Of a stretch of DNA of 64,000 nt, positions 35,555 to 45,903 are shown piece by piece (the stretch's first letter is position 1; each line of letters begins with the position of its first letter). This DNA comes from Bacillota bacterium. GTDB lineage: Bacteria > Bacillota > Clostridia > Oscillospirales > Acutalibacteraceae. The notes beneath the pieces were generated by a model. The model was given only the letters and a program-made list of their open reading frames with translations. It was not told where the DNA came from and made no database searches. The stretch lies in NCBI GenBank assembly GCA_023410445.1, contig JAEYPT010000008.1, positions 124,001 to 188,000 on the forward strand, read 5' to 3'. The position numbers and the translations under genes were made by a program.

Positions 35555-38500
35555 TTAGATAAAGTTTAAAAATGTGGATACTTTGGTGATATCGATTACG
35601 GAAAGCTGAGTGGTATCCACATTTCTGGCGCAGGTGAGGAACGCGTTTGCCGTATCAAGGGAAGTCAGGCATGGAATGCCGGCCTCCACCGCGTTTCTGC
35701 GGATCTGATAACCGTCCCTGTGATGAGTGACGCCCTTCGAAGGAGTATTAATGACCAGATTGATTTCACCGGAATTGATATGATCCAGAATATCTGGCTT
35801 TCCGGTCCCAATTTTATGGGTACGGATAGTCGGAATTTTGTTGTCGTTCAAAAAGTCCGAAGTGCCGCCCGTCGCGTAGATCGTCCAGCCAAGCTCATAG
35901 AGTCCCCTTGCGATCGGCAGAACTTCTTCCTTGTCGCTGTCTTTCACCGTAATGATGGCGTTGCCCTTTTCGATCATGTGGACGCCCGCGCCATAAAACG
36001 CCTTAATCAACGCTTCATCATAGGTCCGGGCAATTCCGAGCACTTCTCCGGTGGATTTCATCTCAGGTCCGAGGTTGACGTCCTGTCCGTAGAGTTTTTC
36101 GAAGGAGAAAACCGGCATCTTGATGGCGACCAGATCTTTTTCACGCTGCAACCCGTAATGATAGCCCATCTCCGGAAGCGTTTTTCCGAAGAACGTACCT
36201 ACTGCCAAAGGCACGATCGGGATTCCCGTGACCTTACTGATATATGGAACTGTTCGAGAAGAACGGGGGTTCGCCTCAATTACGTAAACGGAGTTATCCT
36301 TGACAATATACTGAATATTCAGCAAACCGCGCACATGCAGCGCTTTCGCCAGCTTGCGCGTGTAATCCACGATGAGATTCTGCATCTCCGTGTCAATCCC
36401 GATGGCGGGATAGACGGAGATACTGTCGCCGGAATGGACACCGGCGCGCTCGATATGCTGCATGATGCCCGGAATAACGGAATCCGTGCCGTCGCATACC
36501 GCGTCAACCTCAACCTCCGTGCCCATGATATATTTGTCGACCAGAATCGGGTGCTCCTGCGCAATGCGATTGATGATGCCAATCTGTTCAACGATATCCT
36601 CATCAGCGTAGGCAATCTGCATACCCTGACCGCCGAGCACATAGGAAGGACGGACCAGAACCGGATAACCCAGTTCGTGCGCCGCCTGAATGGCCTCGTC
36701 ACAGGTAAACACCGTGTGGCCCTCCGCGCGCGGAATCCCGCATTCGTTGAGGATTGCGTCAAAGCGCTCACGGTCTTCAGCCGCGTCGATGCTATCGTAG
36801 GAGGAGCCGAGAATCGGCACACCCATTTTTTCAATGGCGGAGGCCAATTTAATCGCCGTCTGTCCACCGAACTGCACAACCGCCCCATCCGGCTTTTCCA
36901 GTTCCACAATGTGGAGTACGTCTTCGTCGGTCAGCGGTTCAAAGTAAAGACGGTCCGCAACGTCGAAATCGGTACTGACGGTTTCCGGATTGTTGTTGAC
37001 GGTAATCGTCTCACAGCCCTGCTCCTTCAAAGCCCATACGCTGTGCACGGAGCAAAAATCGAATTCAATGCCCTGTCCGATTCGAATCGGTCCGGAACCG
37101 ATAACCATAACCTTTTTCCGGTCGGATTTTCCTGTGGATTCGTTCTGAATCCCGTAGCTTGAGTAGTAATATGGTGTCGCCGCATCGAACTCGGCCGCGC
37201 AGGTATCCACCATTTTATAAACCGGGCGAATGTTCCACTGCTTTTCCAACGTGCGAAGCTCTTCGACGGTTTTGCCGCACAATTTGGAAATGGTCTTATC
37301 CAGGAATTCATATTTCTTTGCTCTCAGCAGCAGATCTTTATCCAGCGGTTTCTCTGCAAGTTCCTTTTCCACATTGATAATGTTTAAGTACTTATCCAGG
37401 AACCACAGGTCTATTTTTGTAATTTCATGAATTTTTTCTTTGGTGACCCCGCGGCGCAGGGCTTCCGCGACGACCCAAAGGCGACGGTCATCAACAACAT
37501 GAAGCTTTTCTTCCAGCTCACTGTCAGAGACATTTTTCAGGGTCTCATCGATCAAACTGAAGAGGTTGATTTCCAGACAGCGGACGGATTTCATCAGTGC
37601 CGCCTCAAACGTAGGCGCAATGCCCATTACTTCGCCCGTCGCTTTCATCTGCGTGCCGAGAATGCGGCGCGCGTAGATGAATTTATCGAACGGCCAGCGC
37701 GGAATTTTTACCACGCAGTAATCCAGCGTCGGCTCAAAGCAGGCAAACGTCTTTTTGGTAATGGCGTTCGGAATTTCATCCAGCGTGTAGCCGAGCGCGA
37801 TTTTAGAAGCAACCTTCGCAATCGGGTAGCCGGTTGCTTTGGAAGCCAGTGCGGAAGAACGGCTGACACGCGGATTTACTTCAATAACGGCGTATTCAAA
37901 GCTGTCTGGGTTAAGCGCAAACTGCACGTTGCAGCCGCCCTCTACCTTGAGCTCGCGGATAATGGCAAGTGCGGAGCTGCGGAGCATCTGAAGCTCCTTG
38001 TCACCGAGTGTCTGGCAGGGTGCTACAACGATGGAGTCACCGGTATGCACCCCGACCGGGTCAATGTTCTCCATGTTGCAGACCGTAATGCAGTTGTCGT
38101 TATGGTCACGCATGACCTCGTATTCGATTTCCTTCCAACCGGAGATGCAGCGCTCAATCAGTACCTGATGCACACGGCTGCGGTGAAGTCCAACCGTTGC
38201 GATCGTGACAAGCTCTTCTTCGTTCGCCGCGATACCGCCGCCGCTTCCGCCCAGTGTATAGGCAGGACGAATGACGATCGGGTATCCGATCCGCTTTGCC
38301 GCCAGCTTGCAGTCTTCAATATTTTCCGCAATGGAGCTTTCGGCAACCGGCTCGTGAATGCGGGCCATCGCCTCCTTGAACAGCTCACGGTCTTCAGCCA
38401 TGCGAATGGTGTCTGCATCCGTGCCGATCATTTCGACATGGTGCTCTTTCAGGAAACCGGATTCCTCCAGCTCTACCGCGAGATTCAGAGCATTCTGACC

Positions 38501-38770
38501 GCCCAGCGTAGGAAGAACGCTGTCCGGATTTTCCTTCAGAATAACCTTTTTAATTGTTTCGATCGTCAAAGGCTCAATGTAGACCTTGTCCGCAATTTTC
38601 TTATCTGTCATGATGGTAGCGGGGTTGGAGTTGATCAGTACAACCTCGATGCCCTCTTCGCGCAGCGCACGGCAGGCCTGCGTTCCGGCGTAGTCGAATT
38701 CTGCTGCCTGGCCGATAACGATTGGGCCGGAGCCAATGATGACAACCTTTTTAATTTCTTTTCTTCTCAC
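35555..38770 (-). CDS. carB: carbamoyl-phosphate synthase large chain
   Basis: Makes carbamoyl phosphate from bicarbonate, ATP and the ammonia delivered by CarA, for pyrimidines and arginine. The 1071-residue protein shows the two duplicated ATP-grasp halves, each starting with a glycine-rich loop ([13 protein letters not shown] and [13 protein letters not shown]), and a C-terminal methylglyoxal-synthase-like allosteric domain. The GTG start overlaps the carA stop by 4 bases, so the chains are translationally coupled. It is followed by purC. Confidence 0.98.
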   Translation of the reverse strand: MRRKEIKKVVIIGSGPIVIGQAAEFDYAGTQACRALREEGIEVVLINSNPATIMTDKKIADKVYIEPLTIETIKKVILKENPDSVLPTLGGQNALNLAVELEESGFLKEHHVEMIGTDADTIRMAEDRELFKEAMARIHEPVAESSIAENIEDCKLAAKRIGYPIVIRPAYTLGGSGGGIAANEEELVTIATVGLHRSRVHQVLIERCISGWKEIEYEVMRDHNDNCITVCNMENIDPVGVHTGDSIVVAPCQTLGDKELQMLRSSALAIIRELKVEGGCNVQFALNPDSFEYAVIEVNPRVSRSSALASKATGYPIAKVASKIALGYTLDEIPNAITKKTFACFEPTLDYCVVKIPRWPFDKFIYARRILGTQMKATGEVMGIAPTFEAALMKSVRCLEINLFSLIDETLKNVSDSELEEKLHVVDDRRLWVVAEALRRGVTKEKIHEITKIDLWFLDKYLNIINVEKELAEKPLDKDLLLRAKKYEFLDKTISKLCGKTVEELRTLEKQWNIRPVYKMVDTCAAEFDAATPYYYSSYGIQNESTGKSDRKKVMVIGSGPIRIGQGIEFDFCSVHSVWALKEQGCETITVNNNPETVSTDFDVADRLYFEPLTDEDVLHIVELEKPDGAVVQFGGQTAIKLASAIEKMGVPILGSSYDSIDAAEDRERFDAILNECGIPRAEGHTVFTCDEAIQAAHELGYPVLVRPSYVLGGQGMQIAYADEDIVEQIGIINRIAQEHPILVDKYIMGTEVEVDAVCDGTDSVIPGIMQHIERAGVHSGDSISVYPAIGIDTEMQNLIVDYTRKLAKALHVRGLLNIQYIVKDNSVYVIEANPRSSRTVPYISKVTGIPIVPLAVGTFFGKTLPEMGYHYGLQREKDLVAIKMPVFSFEKLYGQDVNLGPEMKSTGEVLGIARTYDEALIKAFYGAGVHMIEKGNAIITVKDSDKEEVLPIARGLYELGWTIYATGGTSDFLNDNKIPTIRTHKIGTGKPDILDHINSGEINLVINTPSKGVTHHRDGYQIRRNAVEAGIPCLTSLDTANAFLTCARNVDTTQLSVIDITKVSTFLNFI

Positions 38771-39843
38771 TGCCGGCTTCCTCCCATCAGGTCCATGAAT
38801 TTATCGAATAAAAAGCCGGTGTCGAGCGGTCCCGGCGAAGCTTCCGGATGGAACTGAACGGAAAATACTTTCCCGTTTTTATAGTTTAATCCCTCAATGC
38901 TTCCATCGTTCATACTAACGAAACTGATGTCAGCCACTGAAGGATTAACAGTATCCCCATTCACCACGTATCCGTGATTCTGGGAAGTAATATAAACCCT
39001 GTTTTCCGCAAGACCTTTAACAGGGTGATTGATTCCTCTGTGCCCATATTTCAATTTATAGGTATCGAATCCGTTGGCAAGCGCCATGAGCTGATGGCCA
39101 AGGCAAATGGCAAATGTTGGAATTCCGTGCTTATAAACACGCTTAAGCTCTTCAATACTGGAAACGCAGTCCTTCGGGTCTCCCGGTCCATTGGTGAGCA
39201 TAATGCCGTCCGGAGAAAAGGACATAAAATCTTCAAATTTAGCGTCATACGGAAAACGCTTTACCGTGCATCCGCGTTTTACGAGCGAACGGATAATATT
39301 GTTTTTCACGCCATAATCCAGAAGAGCGACTTTAACCGGTCCATCGCCGTAAACGGCTGGTTCCTTGCAGCTGACGGTGGGAACGGTCGGCGGAAGGGTA
39401 AACTCCCGAATCGCTTTCAGCATTGCATCGCGGTCGGGCGAATCCCCATACACGATCATGCCGCGCATGGTACCGCTTTCACGAAGGACCTTCGTGAGAG
39501 CCCGGGTATCGATTCCTTCCATTCCGGGAATCCGGTTGTTTGTAAGGAACGTATTCAGATCCACATCGCAGCGGAAATTGCTTGCAATGGTAGAACGCGT
39601 ATGAACAATATACGCGGAAACCCAGGGTCTTACCGATTCCGCGTCATCGTAGCAGATCCCGTAATTGCCAATCAGCGGATACGTCATAACGACGCCCTGA
39701 CCTGCATAGGACGGGTCTGTAAGAAGTTCCGAATAACCGCACATGGCGCTGTTGAACACAACCTCACAAAGGGTGTCGTGCTCATAGCCAAAGCCTGTCC
39801 CTTCGAAAGTCATTCCGTTCTCGAGCATCAGCAGTGCTTTCAT
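38767..39843 (-). CDS. carA: carbamoyl-phosphate synthase small chain
   Basis: Glutaminase subunit that feeds ammonia to CarB. The 358-residue protein has an N-terminal CPSase domain and a class I amidotransferase domain with the catalytic cysteine in FAICLGHQLMALA and the VQFHPEASPGP histidine/glutamate. It starts 43 bases after dapL on the same strand, with no obvious terminator between them, so the block may be read through from the DAP genes. No PyrR-type attenuator was recognised upstream. Confidence 0.98.
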   Translation of the reverse strand: MKALLMLENGMTFEGTGFGYEHDTLCEVVFNSAMCGYSELLTDPSYAGQGVVMTYPLIGNYGICYDDAESVRPWVSAYIVHTRSTIASNFRCDVDLNTFLTNNRIPGMEGIDTRALTKVLRESGTMRGMIVYGDSPDRDAMLKAIREFTLPPTVPTVSCKEPAVYGDGPVKVALLDYGVKNNIIRSLVKRGCTVKRFPYDAKFEDFMSFSPDGIMLTNGPGDPKDCVSSIEELKRVYKHGIPTFAICLGHQLMALANGFDTYKLKYGHRGINHPVKGLAENRVYITSQNHGYVVNGDTVNPSVADISFVSMNDGSIEGLNYKNGKVFSVQFHPEASPGPLDTGFLFDKFMDLMGGSRQ

Positions 39844-39886
39844 TCAATCACCAACCAATCATTATAATAAAACAAACTGCGTTTGT

Positions 39887-41107
39887 TTACGCGCGAAACG
39901 CCGCAATAATTTTTGCCACGGCCTTTTCAGTATTTTCCTTGGTGTTAAAGGAAGTCAGGCGGAAAAAGCCCTCCCCGCTTACACCGAAACCGGAACCGGG
40001 AGTACCGACGACACCGGCTTTTTCCAGAAGCAGATCGAAGAAGTCCCAGGAGGAAAGCCCGTCGGGCGTCTTCAGCCACACATAGGGGGAATCAATTCCG
40101 CCGTAGGCTTCCATTCCGGCCTGAGCAAACCCTTCCCTCAGAATCCGTGCATTTTCGCGGTAGTACGCGAGATTCTCCTGTACGCTGCGCCAGCCCTCTT
40201 CGGAATAGACCGCTTCGGCACCGCGCTGTACGATATAGGATACCCCGTTCATCTTTGTTGACTGACGCCGGTCCCAAAGCTTATTGAGCGAAACGCCCTC
40301 AAACTGCAGTGCACGCGGAACCACCGCAAACGCACAGCGCGTCCCGGTAAAGCCAGCCGTTTTGGAAAAGCTGCGGAATTCAATCGCGCAGCGGTCTGCC
40401 CCTTCGATCTCATAAATGCTGTGAGGGACGTCAGGGCTGACGATAAACGCCTCATAGGCGGCGTCAAAAAGGATGACCGATTTGTTTTCCAGCGCGTAAT
40501 CCACCCATTTTTTCAGCTCCGCGCGGGAAATTGTCATACCGGTAGGATTGTTCGGGAAACAAAGGTAGATCATATCGACATGCTTGTCGGGAATCTGCGG
40601 CAAAAAAGCATTTTCCTTGGTGCACGGCATGTAGACAATATTGCTCCAGCCTGTCGTTTCGGAATATTCACCGGCGCGCCCGGCCATCACATTGGTGTCG
40701 ACGTAAACCGGATAAACCGGATCGCAGACAGCGACAACATTTTGCGTCCCGAAGATTTCACCAATATTCCCGGTGTCACTCTTCGCACCGTCGCTTACAA
40801 AAATATCCTCCGGTTCAATGGCAATCCCATGCTTTTTGTAGTCGTTCTTGCTGATTGCCTCCCGAAGGAAAGAATATCCCGCTTCCGGGCCGTAGCCGTG
40901 GAATGTTTCGGCATTGCCCATTTCATCCGCTGCTTTTTTCATTGCTTCCGTAATGGCCTTCGGCAGAGGCCGTGTTACATCACCGATTCCCATACGGATA
41001 ATTTCCGTTTCCGGATGCTGTTTTGAAAATTTCTGAACTCTCGAAGCAATATCTACAAAAAGATAATTTGCCGAAAGTTTTAGAAAATTCTGATTGATTT
41101 TCAGCAT
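39887..41107 (-). CDS. dapL: LL-diaminopimelate aminotransferase
   Basis: Converts tetrahydrodipicolinate directly to LL-diaminopimelate, bypassing the succinylase and acetylase routes. The 406-residue class I/II PLP enzyme has the PLP lysine in [14 protein letters not shown], the [10 protein letters not shown] loop and the DapL-type N-terminus [17 protein letters not shown] 41107 has AAGGATGG upstream; frames to 41116 and 41143 lack a good site. It pairs with dapF 53 bases upstream, and dapA/dapB/asd lie at the left end of the window, so the aminotransferase DAP pathway is essentially complete here. Confidence 0.96.
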   Translation of the reverse strand: MLKINQNFLKLSANYLFVDIASRVQKFSKQHPETEIIRMGIGDVTRPLPKAITEAMKKAADEMGNAETFHGYGPEAGYSFLREAISKNDYKKHGIAIEPEDIFVSDGAKSDTGNIGEIFGTQNVVAVCDPVYPVYVDTNVMAGRAGEYSETTGWSNIVYMPCTKENAFLPQIPDKHVDMIYLCFPNNPTGMTISRAELKKWVDYALENKSVILFDAAYEAFIVSPDVPHSIYEIEGADRCAIEFRSFSKTAGFTGTRCAFAVVPRALQFEGVSLNKLWDRRQSTKMNGVSYIVQRGAEAVYSEEGWRSVQENLAYYRENARILREGFAQAGMEAYGGIDSPYVWLKTPDGLSSWDFFDLLLEKAGVVGTPGSGFGVSGEGFFRLTSFNTKENTEKAVAKIIAAFRA

Positions 41108-41160
41108 AACATCCATCCTTTCACTGTCTCTGATCTCTTGCATTCCAATCGGCTATTATA

Positions 41161-41994
41161 TCATATTTCGACGGTCCCGTCAAAGACAAATTCAGCCGGA
41201 CCCGTCATTTTTACATTTCCCGTTTTTTCATCCCAGTAAATTGCAAGGTCTCCACCCTTCAGATGCACTTTCACGGAGCGGCCGGTCCTTCCGTTCAGCA
41301 CGCAGGCCACCGCCACGGCGCAGGCCCCCGTACCGCATGCCCAAGTCTCGCCGGAGCCGCGCTCCCAGACACGCATTTTCACCTCGTCCGGCCCGATCAT
41401 CTCCACGAATTCCGTATTGACCTGCTCCGGGAAAATCGGATGCTTTTCAAACCCCGGGCCGATTTTTTCCAGGTCCAGCGCATCGACATCGTCGACAAAC
41501 ACAATGCAGTGAGGATTACCCATAGAAACACAGGTGATTTCGTAAGCGGTTCCACCCACAGAGAACGGTTCGGCAACTACGCGTGGTTTTTCAATTTTTA
41601 CGGGGATTTGGGGTGGATCAAGAACCGGCGCCCCCATGTCGACCTCGATGGACTCCACTTTTCCGTCCCGCACCGCAAGAGAAAGGGTCTTAATCCCGCT
41701 GAGCGTCTCAACGGTGAGCACATTCTTATGGGCAATTCCGCGTTCATAGACATATTTCCCGACACAGCGGATTCCGTTCCCGCACATTTTTCCGCGTGAA
41801 CCATCCGCATTATACATATCCATGCGGCAGTCGGCTACATCCGAGGGCTGAATCAGAATCACCCCGTCGGAGCCAATCCCGAACCGCCTGTCGCTCAGGT
41901 GAACCGCAAGAGAACTCGGGTCCGGAACCTTCTCATGGAAACAGTCGACATAGACATAATCGTTCCCGATCCCCTGCATTTTCGTAAATTTCAT
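41161..41994 (-). CDS. dapF: diaminopimelate epimerase
   Basis: Interconverts LL- and meso-diaminopimelate without a cofactor. The two catalytic cysteines are visible in GKMCGNGIRCVGKYV and in ETWACGTGACAVAVA, each in its half of the duplicated fold. The length of 277 is normal. It lies 53 bases ahead of dapL and just after the ANTAR regulator gene, all on the minus strand. Confidence 0.97.
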   Translation of the reverse strand: MKFTKMQGIGNDYVYVDCFHEKVPDPSSLAVHLSDRRFGIGSDGVILIQPSDVADCRMDMYNADGSRGKMCGNGIRCVGKYVYERGIAHKNVLTVETLSGIKTLSLAVRDGKVESIEVDMGAPVLDPPQIPVKIEKPRVVAEPFSVGGTAYEITCVSMGNPHCIVFVDDVDALDLEKIGPGFEKHPIFPEQVNTEFVEMIGPDEVKMRVWERGSGETWACGTGACAVAVACVLNGRTGRSVKVHLKGGDLAIYWDEKTGNVKMTGPAEFVFDGTVEI

Positions 41995-42008
41995 TGGACA
42001 ACACCTTC

Positions 42009-42551
42009 CTACGAGCTAAGAATAATCATGGAGGTTTCTACCATTTTCTTGCCGGTGTCCATACTTTTTTTCTGGATAAACCGGTGCGCCTGCGCCTCGG
42101 TAAGATGGTTTCGCTCCATCAGCAAATCTTTGGCGCTTTTGACCAGCTGCTTTTCATCAAAATTACCGCTGCTGAGCTTTTTCTTAATGTTCAGGGACGT
42201 ATAATCTGAGATATTTAAAAGCATATTGACGGTCGAAATTAAACTCATCCGGTTCAGCGGCAACATCAGACTGACCGATTCAATAGAATCGCACGCCCCC
42301 GCGAACTCCGGGGTAACAAGATAGAGAAAGTCATACCCGGAACCAACCACACGAGGTAAATTGAAAGCCGGCATATCACGCAGTTTCACACTGCTTACAA
42401 CTACGCCGCCATGATAATGCTTATTCGCAAAATCAATGACCTGCGCACCCGTCGTGCAGATTCCCCCGATATACAGGCCGCTTGAACGGAGTACGACCGC
42501 TATTTTTTTCGCGTAATCCGGATTCGAATTCGCTACAATAATGCTGCTCAT
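42009..42551 (-). CDS. ANTAR-domain response regulator (RNA-binding antiterminator)
   Basis: A 180-residue protein whose C-terminal 60 residues are an ANTAR domain (KSAKDLLMERNHLTEAQAHRFIQKKSMDTGKKMVETS), which binds paired hexaloop hairpins in nascent RNA and blocks terminators. The N-terminal receiver-like domain (about 1-115) has the alternating strand/helix pattern but no clear phosphorylatable Asp constellation, so it may be a pseudo-receiver. ATG 42551 follows GGAG by 9 bases. It lies 48 bases after glnA; ANTAR proteins beside nitrogen genes commonly regulate them. Confidence 0.88.
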   Translation of the reverse strand: MSSIIVANSNPDYAKKIAVVLRSSGLYIGGICTTGAQVIDFANKHYHGGVVVSSVKLRDMPAFNLPRVVGSGYDFLYLVTPEFAGACDSIESVSLMLPLNRMSLISTVNMLLNISDYTSLNIKKKLSSGNFDEKQLVKSAKDLLMERNHLTEAQAHRFIQKKSMDTGKKMVETSMIILSS

Positions 42552-42599
42552 TTTTAACAACTCCGTGGAATGATGAAATATGGCCCGGTACAGCTTTCC

Positions 42600-43931
42600 T
42601 TAAAACTTACTGAGATACCGGCTGATTTCCCATTCGGTCACCGAATGGGAGAAATCATGCCATTCCTTCTCCTTGGATTCCACATACTTGTCAAACACGT
42701 GATTTCCCAGCACTTTGCGAATCATCGGGTCCGCCTTCATTTCTTCCAGTGCGGCATGCAGGTCTTCAGGAAGTTCCTCAATGCCGTGTTTTTCCCGTTC
42801 CTCCGGCTTCATTTCGTAAATATTTGCAACCGCAGGCTCCGACGGCATAAGGCCTCGGTCGATGCCATCGAGTCCCGCCGCCAGCAAAAGAGCGAACGTC
42901 AGGTAAGGATTGCACGCAGGATCCGGATTTCGCAGCTCGGCGCGAGTGCTTCGTTCCCGTTCCGCCGGAACGCGGATCAGCGCGCTGCGGTTGCTCATCG
43001 TCCACGCGATATGGCACGGTGCTTCAAACCCTGGCACCAGGCGCTTATAGGAGTTCACCAAAGGATTCGACACGGCGCAGATTCCCCGGATATGGCTCAT
43101 GACGCCCGCAATAAAACTGAGCGCGGTCCGGCTCAGGCCGGTCTTGCTTTCCGGGTCATAAAAGACATTCTCACCATTTTTAAACAGTGACATATTTACA
43201 TGAAGACCCGACCCCGATTTACCGGCAAGCGGCTTAGGCATAAAGGTTGCGCACAGGCCGTGCGCGTCCGCGCAGGTTTTCACCACCATTTTAAAGGTCA
43301 TCAGGCGGTCTGCCGCAAGAAGAGCCTCACTGTACTTAAAATCGATTTCGTGCTGGGCATGGGAGAACTCGTGATGGGATGCCTCAATCTCAAATCCCAT
43401 TTCTTCCAGGTCCAGACAGATATCACGCCGCGCGCTTTCGCCGAGATCCGACGGTCCGAGGTCAAAATATCCCGCGGTATCTTGCGTCTGCGTTGTCGGA
43501 TGGCCGAACTCATCCGTGTTAAAGAGGAAAAATTCACATTCAGGCCCTACATTGTAGGTATAGCCCCTTTCGGCGGCTTCCTGAAGCGTCTTTTTCAGAA
43601 TATAGCGCGGGTCCCCTTCAAAGGGCATCCCGTCCGGCTTGTAAATATCGCAGATCAGCCGCGCCACACGCCCGTTCTGCGTGTTCCACGGAAAGATCAG
43701 AAAAGAATCCAAATCAGGGCGAAGATACATATCCGATTCTTCAATGCGTACAAAGCCCTCAATGGAAGAGCCGTCAAACATGCACTTGTTGTCAAGGGCC
43801 CGTTCCATCTGGCCCGCCGTCACCGCAACATTTTTTAAAGTTCCAAGAATATCGGTAAACTGAAGCCGGATGAAGCGGACATTGTATTCATCAATCATTC
43901 GAATAACGTCGTTCTTTGAATATTTCCCCAT
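42600..43931 (-). CDS. glnA: glutamine synthetase type I
   Basis: Makes glutamine from glutamate and ammonia. The 443-residue protein has the beta-grasp segment DGSSIEGF, the metal/glutamate site EFFLF and GSGLHVNMSL, the ATP-site segment KPLAGKSGSGLH, and the RVPAERERSTRAELRNPDPACNPYL signature. Its size and lack of the adenylylation insert indicate GSI-alpha, usually controlled by feedback rather than adenylylation. ATG 43931 is chosen because GGAGGG is 6 bases upstream; earlier in-frame ATGs abut or precede it. A 240-base leader lies before it. Confidence 0.97.
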   Translation of the reverse strand: MGKYSKNDVIRMIDEYNVRFIRLQFTDILGTLKNVAVTAGQMERALDNKCMFDGSSIEGFVRIEESDMYLRPDLDSFLIFPWNTQNGRVARLICDIYKPDGMPFEGDPRYILKKTLQEAAERGYTYNVGPECEFFLFNTDEFGHPTTQTQDTAGYFDLGPSDLGESARRDICLDLEEMGFEIEASHHEFSHAQHEIDFKYSEALLAADRLMTFKMVVKTCADAHGLCATFMPKPLAGKSGSGLHVNMSLFKNGENVFYDPESKTGLSRTALSFIAGVMSHIRGICAVSNPLVNSYKRLVPGFEAPCHIAWTMSNRSALIRVPAERERSTRAELRNPDPACNPYLTFALLLAAGLDGIDRGLMPSEPAVANIYEMKPEEREKHGIEELPEDLHAALEEMKADPMIRKVLGNHVFDKYVESKEKEWHDFSHSVTEWEISRYLSKF

Positions 43932-44169
43932 GTTCATCCCTCCGGAATTTTTCCTGCCGTCCTGAAGGGGAAGCTCCCCTGCCGCCAATATTTTAGGAAA
44001 CCGCTGATTTATTCCAAGCGCCGCGCCGGCCGGCTGATTTTACGCCAAAACTAGTTCAAAATGCCCCGAATACCGGAGTATCCGTGCGTTTTTTCCTTTG
44101 CCTGGCAAAAATCCCGCGGCCGTCGTCGCGCTGTCCATTAAATCAGCGGTTGCAAAACGATTTTATTTT
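43932..44169 (-). promoter_or_regulatory. long structured leader of glnA
   Basis: About 238 untranslated bases separate the promoter from glnA. They contain several GC-rich hairpins, including CGCTG/CAGCG near the 5' end, a GCCGGCCGGC palindrome, and GGGGAGCTTCCCC shortly before the ribosome site. This suits control by the ANTAR protein encoded next door. I could not fix a canonical pair of ANTAR hexaloops or a clean terminator by eye. Confidence 0.5.
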
Positions 44170-44198
44170 ATTTTATGCTTTTTTAAATTCAGTGTCAA
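44170..44198 (-). promoter_or_regulatory. sigma-A promoter of glnA
   Basis: A perfect TTGACA (44193-44198) and TAAAAT (44170-44175) are 17 bases apart on the minus strand. The rest of the gap to tyrS (44199-44346) is AT-rich with nothing further recognised. Confidence 0.8.
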
Positions 44199-44346
44199 TC
44201 ATTTTTGATTTGAAAGTCCGATTTCAGATTTATGCACAAATTTTGAGCTTTTCTGACCCAAATCCCTTCTTCTGCAGGACATTGAACACAAAAATGCAGA
44301 ACCAGGAGGCAGAAAATTCCTTTGATTGGTCCCTCGGGAGCGTTTT

Positions 44347-45585
44347 TTACTCGGTAAGATTAACCCGGCGATACGCTTTTTTGCCTTTTTTCAGGATGAC
44401 GTAGTTCCCGCCGTCCTTTTTGAACTCTTCGGTAGTTACTGCCGACGACGGATCGGAAACCTTTTCTCCGTCCACGGTGATTCCGCCTTGGGCAATCAGA
44501 CGCTTTGCTTCTCCACGGGAAGGAGCAAGGCCGGATTTCACCAACAGATCGGGAATTGCAATGGAACCGTTCGCAAAGTCATCAGGCGTAAGATCAGCGG
44601 AAGGCATATTCGCAGCGTCGGTACCCTGCTGGAACAGCGCCCGCGCGGCATCCCGCGCCTTCACTGCTTCCTCTTCCCCGTGAATCTGCCGGGTCACCTC
44701 AAAGGCAAGCAGTTCCTTCGCAGAATTCAGTTCTTCACCTTGTAGTTTTTCCAGCTCACGGATTTTTACCATGGGTACAAAGGTAAGAATTTTCAGGCAC
44801 TGTATGACATCGGCGTCGCCGACATTGCGCCAGTACTGGTAAAACTCATAAGGGGAAGTTTTCTCCGGATCAAGCCAAACGGCACCTTTTTCCGTTTTGC
44901 CCATCTTTTTGCCCTCGCTGTTGGTCAGAAGGGTCACCGTCATGCCAAACGCTTCTTTGTTTTCCTTACGCCGAATCAGCTCTACGCCGCCGATAATATT
45001 GCTCCACTGGTCGTCGCCGCCGAGCTGCATGACGCAGCCGTAACGACGGTTCAGTTCCAGAAAATCGTAGCTCTGCATGATCATATAATTCATTTCAAAG
45101 AAAGAAAGACCACGCTCCAGACGCTGCTTGTAGCATTCCGCCGCCAGCATACGGTTGACGGAGAAGCAGACGCCGATATCCCGCAGAAAGCTGATGTAGT
45201 TCAGGTTATTCAGCCAGTCTGCGTTATTTGCCATAATGGCCTTATCGTCGGAAAAATCGATCAGCCGGGACATCTGCTTCCGGAAGCATTCGATGTTGTG
45301 GCTGATTTCTGACTCCGTCAGCATTTTGCGCATATCCGACTTTCCCGTCGGATCACCGACCATGCCGGTTCCGCCGCCGAACAGGGCAATCGGCGTATGG
45401 CCAGCCCTTTGCAGATGCGCCATAACCATAATCGGGATAAAATGCCCAACATGCAGGCTGTCTGCCGTGGGGTCAAAACCCACGTAAAAAACGGTCTTCT
45501 CATCATCAAGCAAATGCCGGACCTTTGCCTCATCCGTTACCTGCGCGATCAAGCCGCGTTCCTTCAGTTCTTCATAGACACCCAT
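44347..45585 (-). CDS. tyrS: tyrosyl-tRNA synthetase
   Basis: Class I synthetase charging tRNA-Tyr. The 412-residue protein has the HIGH-like motif HVGH at residues 45-48, the tyrosine-specific LQSYDF-type segment ([10 protein letters not shown]), a KMSKS-like KMGKT loop near residue 233 and a C-terminal S4 RNA-binding domain ([25 protein letters not shown]). ATG 45585 follows GGAGG; the longer frame to 45717 runs through the T-box leader and is not real. The preceding T-box reads a tyrosine codon. Confidence 0.97.
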   Translation of the reverse strand: MGVYEELKERGLIAQVTDEAKVRHLLDDEKTVFYVGFDPTADSLHVGHFIPIMVMAHLQRAGHTPIALFGGGTGMVGDPTGKSDMRKMLTESEISHNIECFRKQMSRLIDFSDDKAIMANNADWLNNLNYISFLRDIGVCFSVNRMLAAECYKQRLERGLSFFEMNYMIMQSYDFLELNRRYGCVMQLGGDDQWSNIIGGVELIRRKENKEAFGMTVTLLTNSEGKKMGKTEKGAVWLDPEKTSPYEFYQYWRNVGDADVIQCLKILTFVPMVKIRELEKLQGEELNSAKELLAFEVTRQIHGEEEAVKARDAARALFQQGTDAANMPSADLTPDDFANGSIAIPDLLVKSGLAPSRGEAKRLIAQGGITVDGEKVSDPSSAVTTEEFKKDGGNYVILKKGKKAYRRVNLTE

Positions 45586-45610
45586 ATTTCTTCCTCCAGT
45601 TTCGGGGAAC

Positions 45611-45868
45611 AAAAAAGCCCCCCGCAAAATTAATTGCAGAGGGCGGAAAATCCGCGGTACCACCTCAGTTTGCCACAGCCTCACGGCGGCGGCCTCACGG
45701 GTACAAAAAATACCCACGCGCTGTAACGTGCGTTCCCACGGCAGAGCCTACTCCAAGTTCAGCCCGGCAGCTCCGGGAGGTATTTCAGCAGGACGCCGCG
45801 CCCGCTCACACCACCCGCGGGCTCTCTGAACCGATCGTTCCGACTTACTTTTTCCCATCTAAGCTATT
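45611..45868 (-). promoter_or_regulatory. tyrosine T-box leader of tyrS
   Basis: The minus strand has the T-box sequence GAGGTGGTACCGCGGA (45651-45665), a strong terminator hairpin at 45617-45644 with a T-tract at 45611-45616, and a Stem I with an AG-bulge context (CAGAGAGCCCGCGGG). The specifier position carries TAC (45780-45782), followed by CTCCCGGAGCTG, so uncharged tRNA-Tyr should induce tyrS. The leader fills the gap between recN and tyrS. Confidence 0.95.
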
Positions 45869-45874
45869 ATGGCT

Positions 45875-45903
45875 ATCATATATTCTTTTCTTAGTCCTGT
45901 CAA
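45875..45903 (-). promoter_or_regulatory. sigma-A promoter of the tyrS leader
   Basis: TTGACA (45898-45903) and TATGAT (45875-45880) are 17 bases apart; the -35 overlaps the recN stop codon. Confidence 0.8.

Noticed and set aside
35720..38857. two ~480-codon plus-strand frames opposite carB
   Set aside because: Shadows of carB, arginine/histidine-rich nonsense with no start signals.
45586..45717. N-terminal extension of tyrS
   Set aside because: These codons are the T-box antiterminator/terminator region; the GGAGG site fixes the start at 45585.
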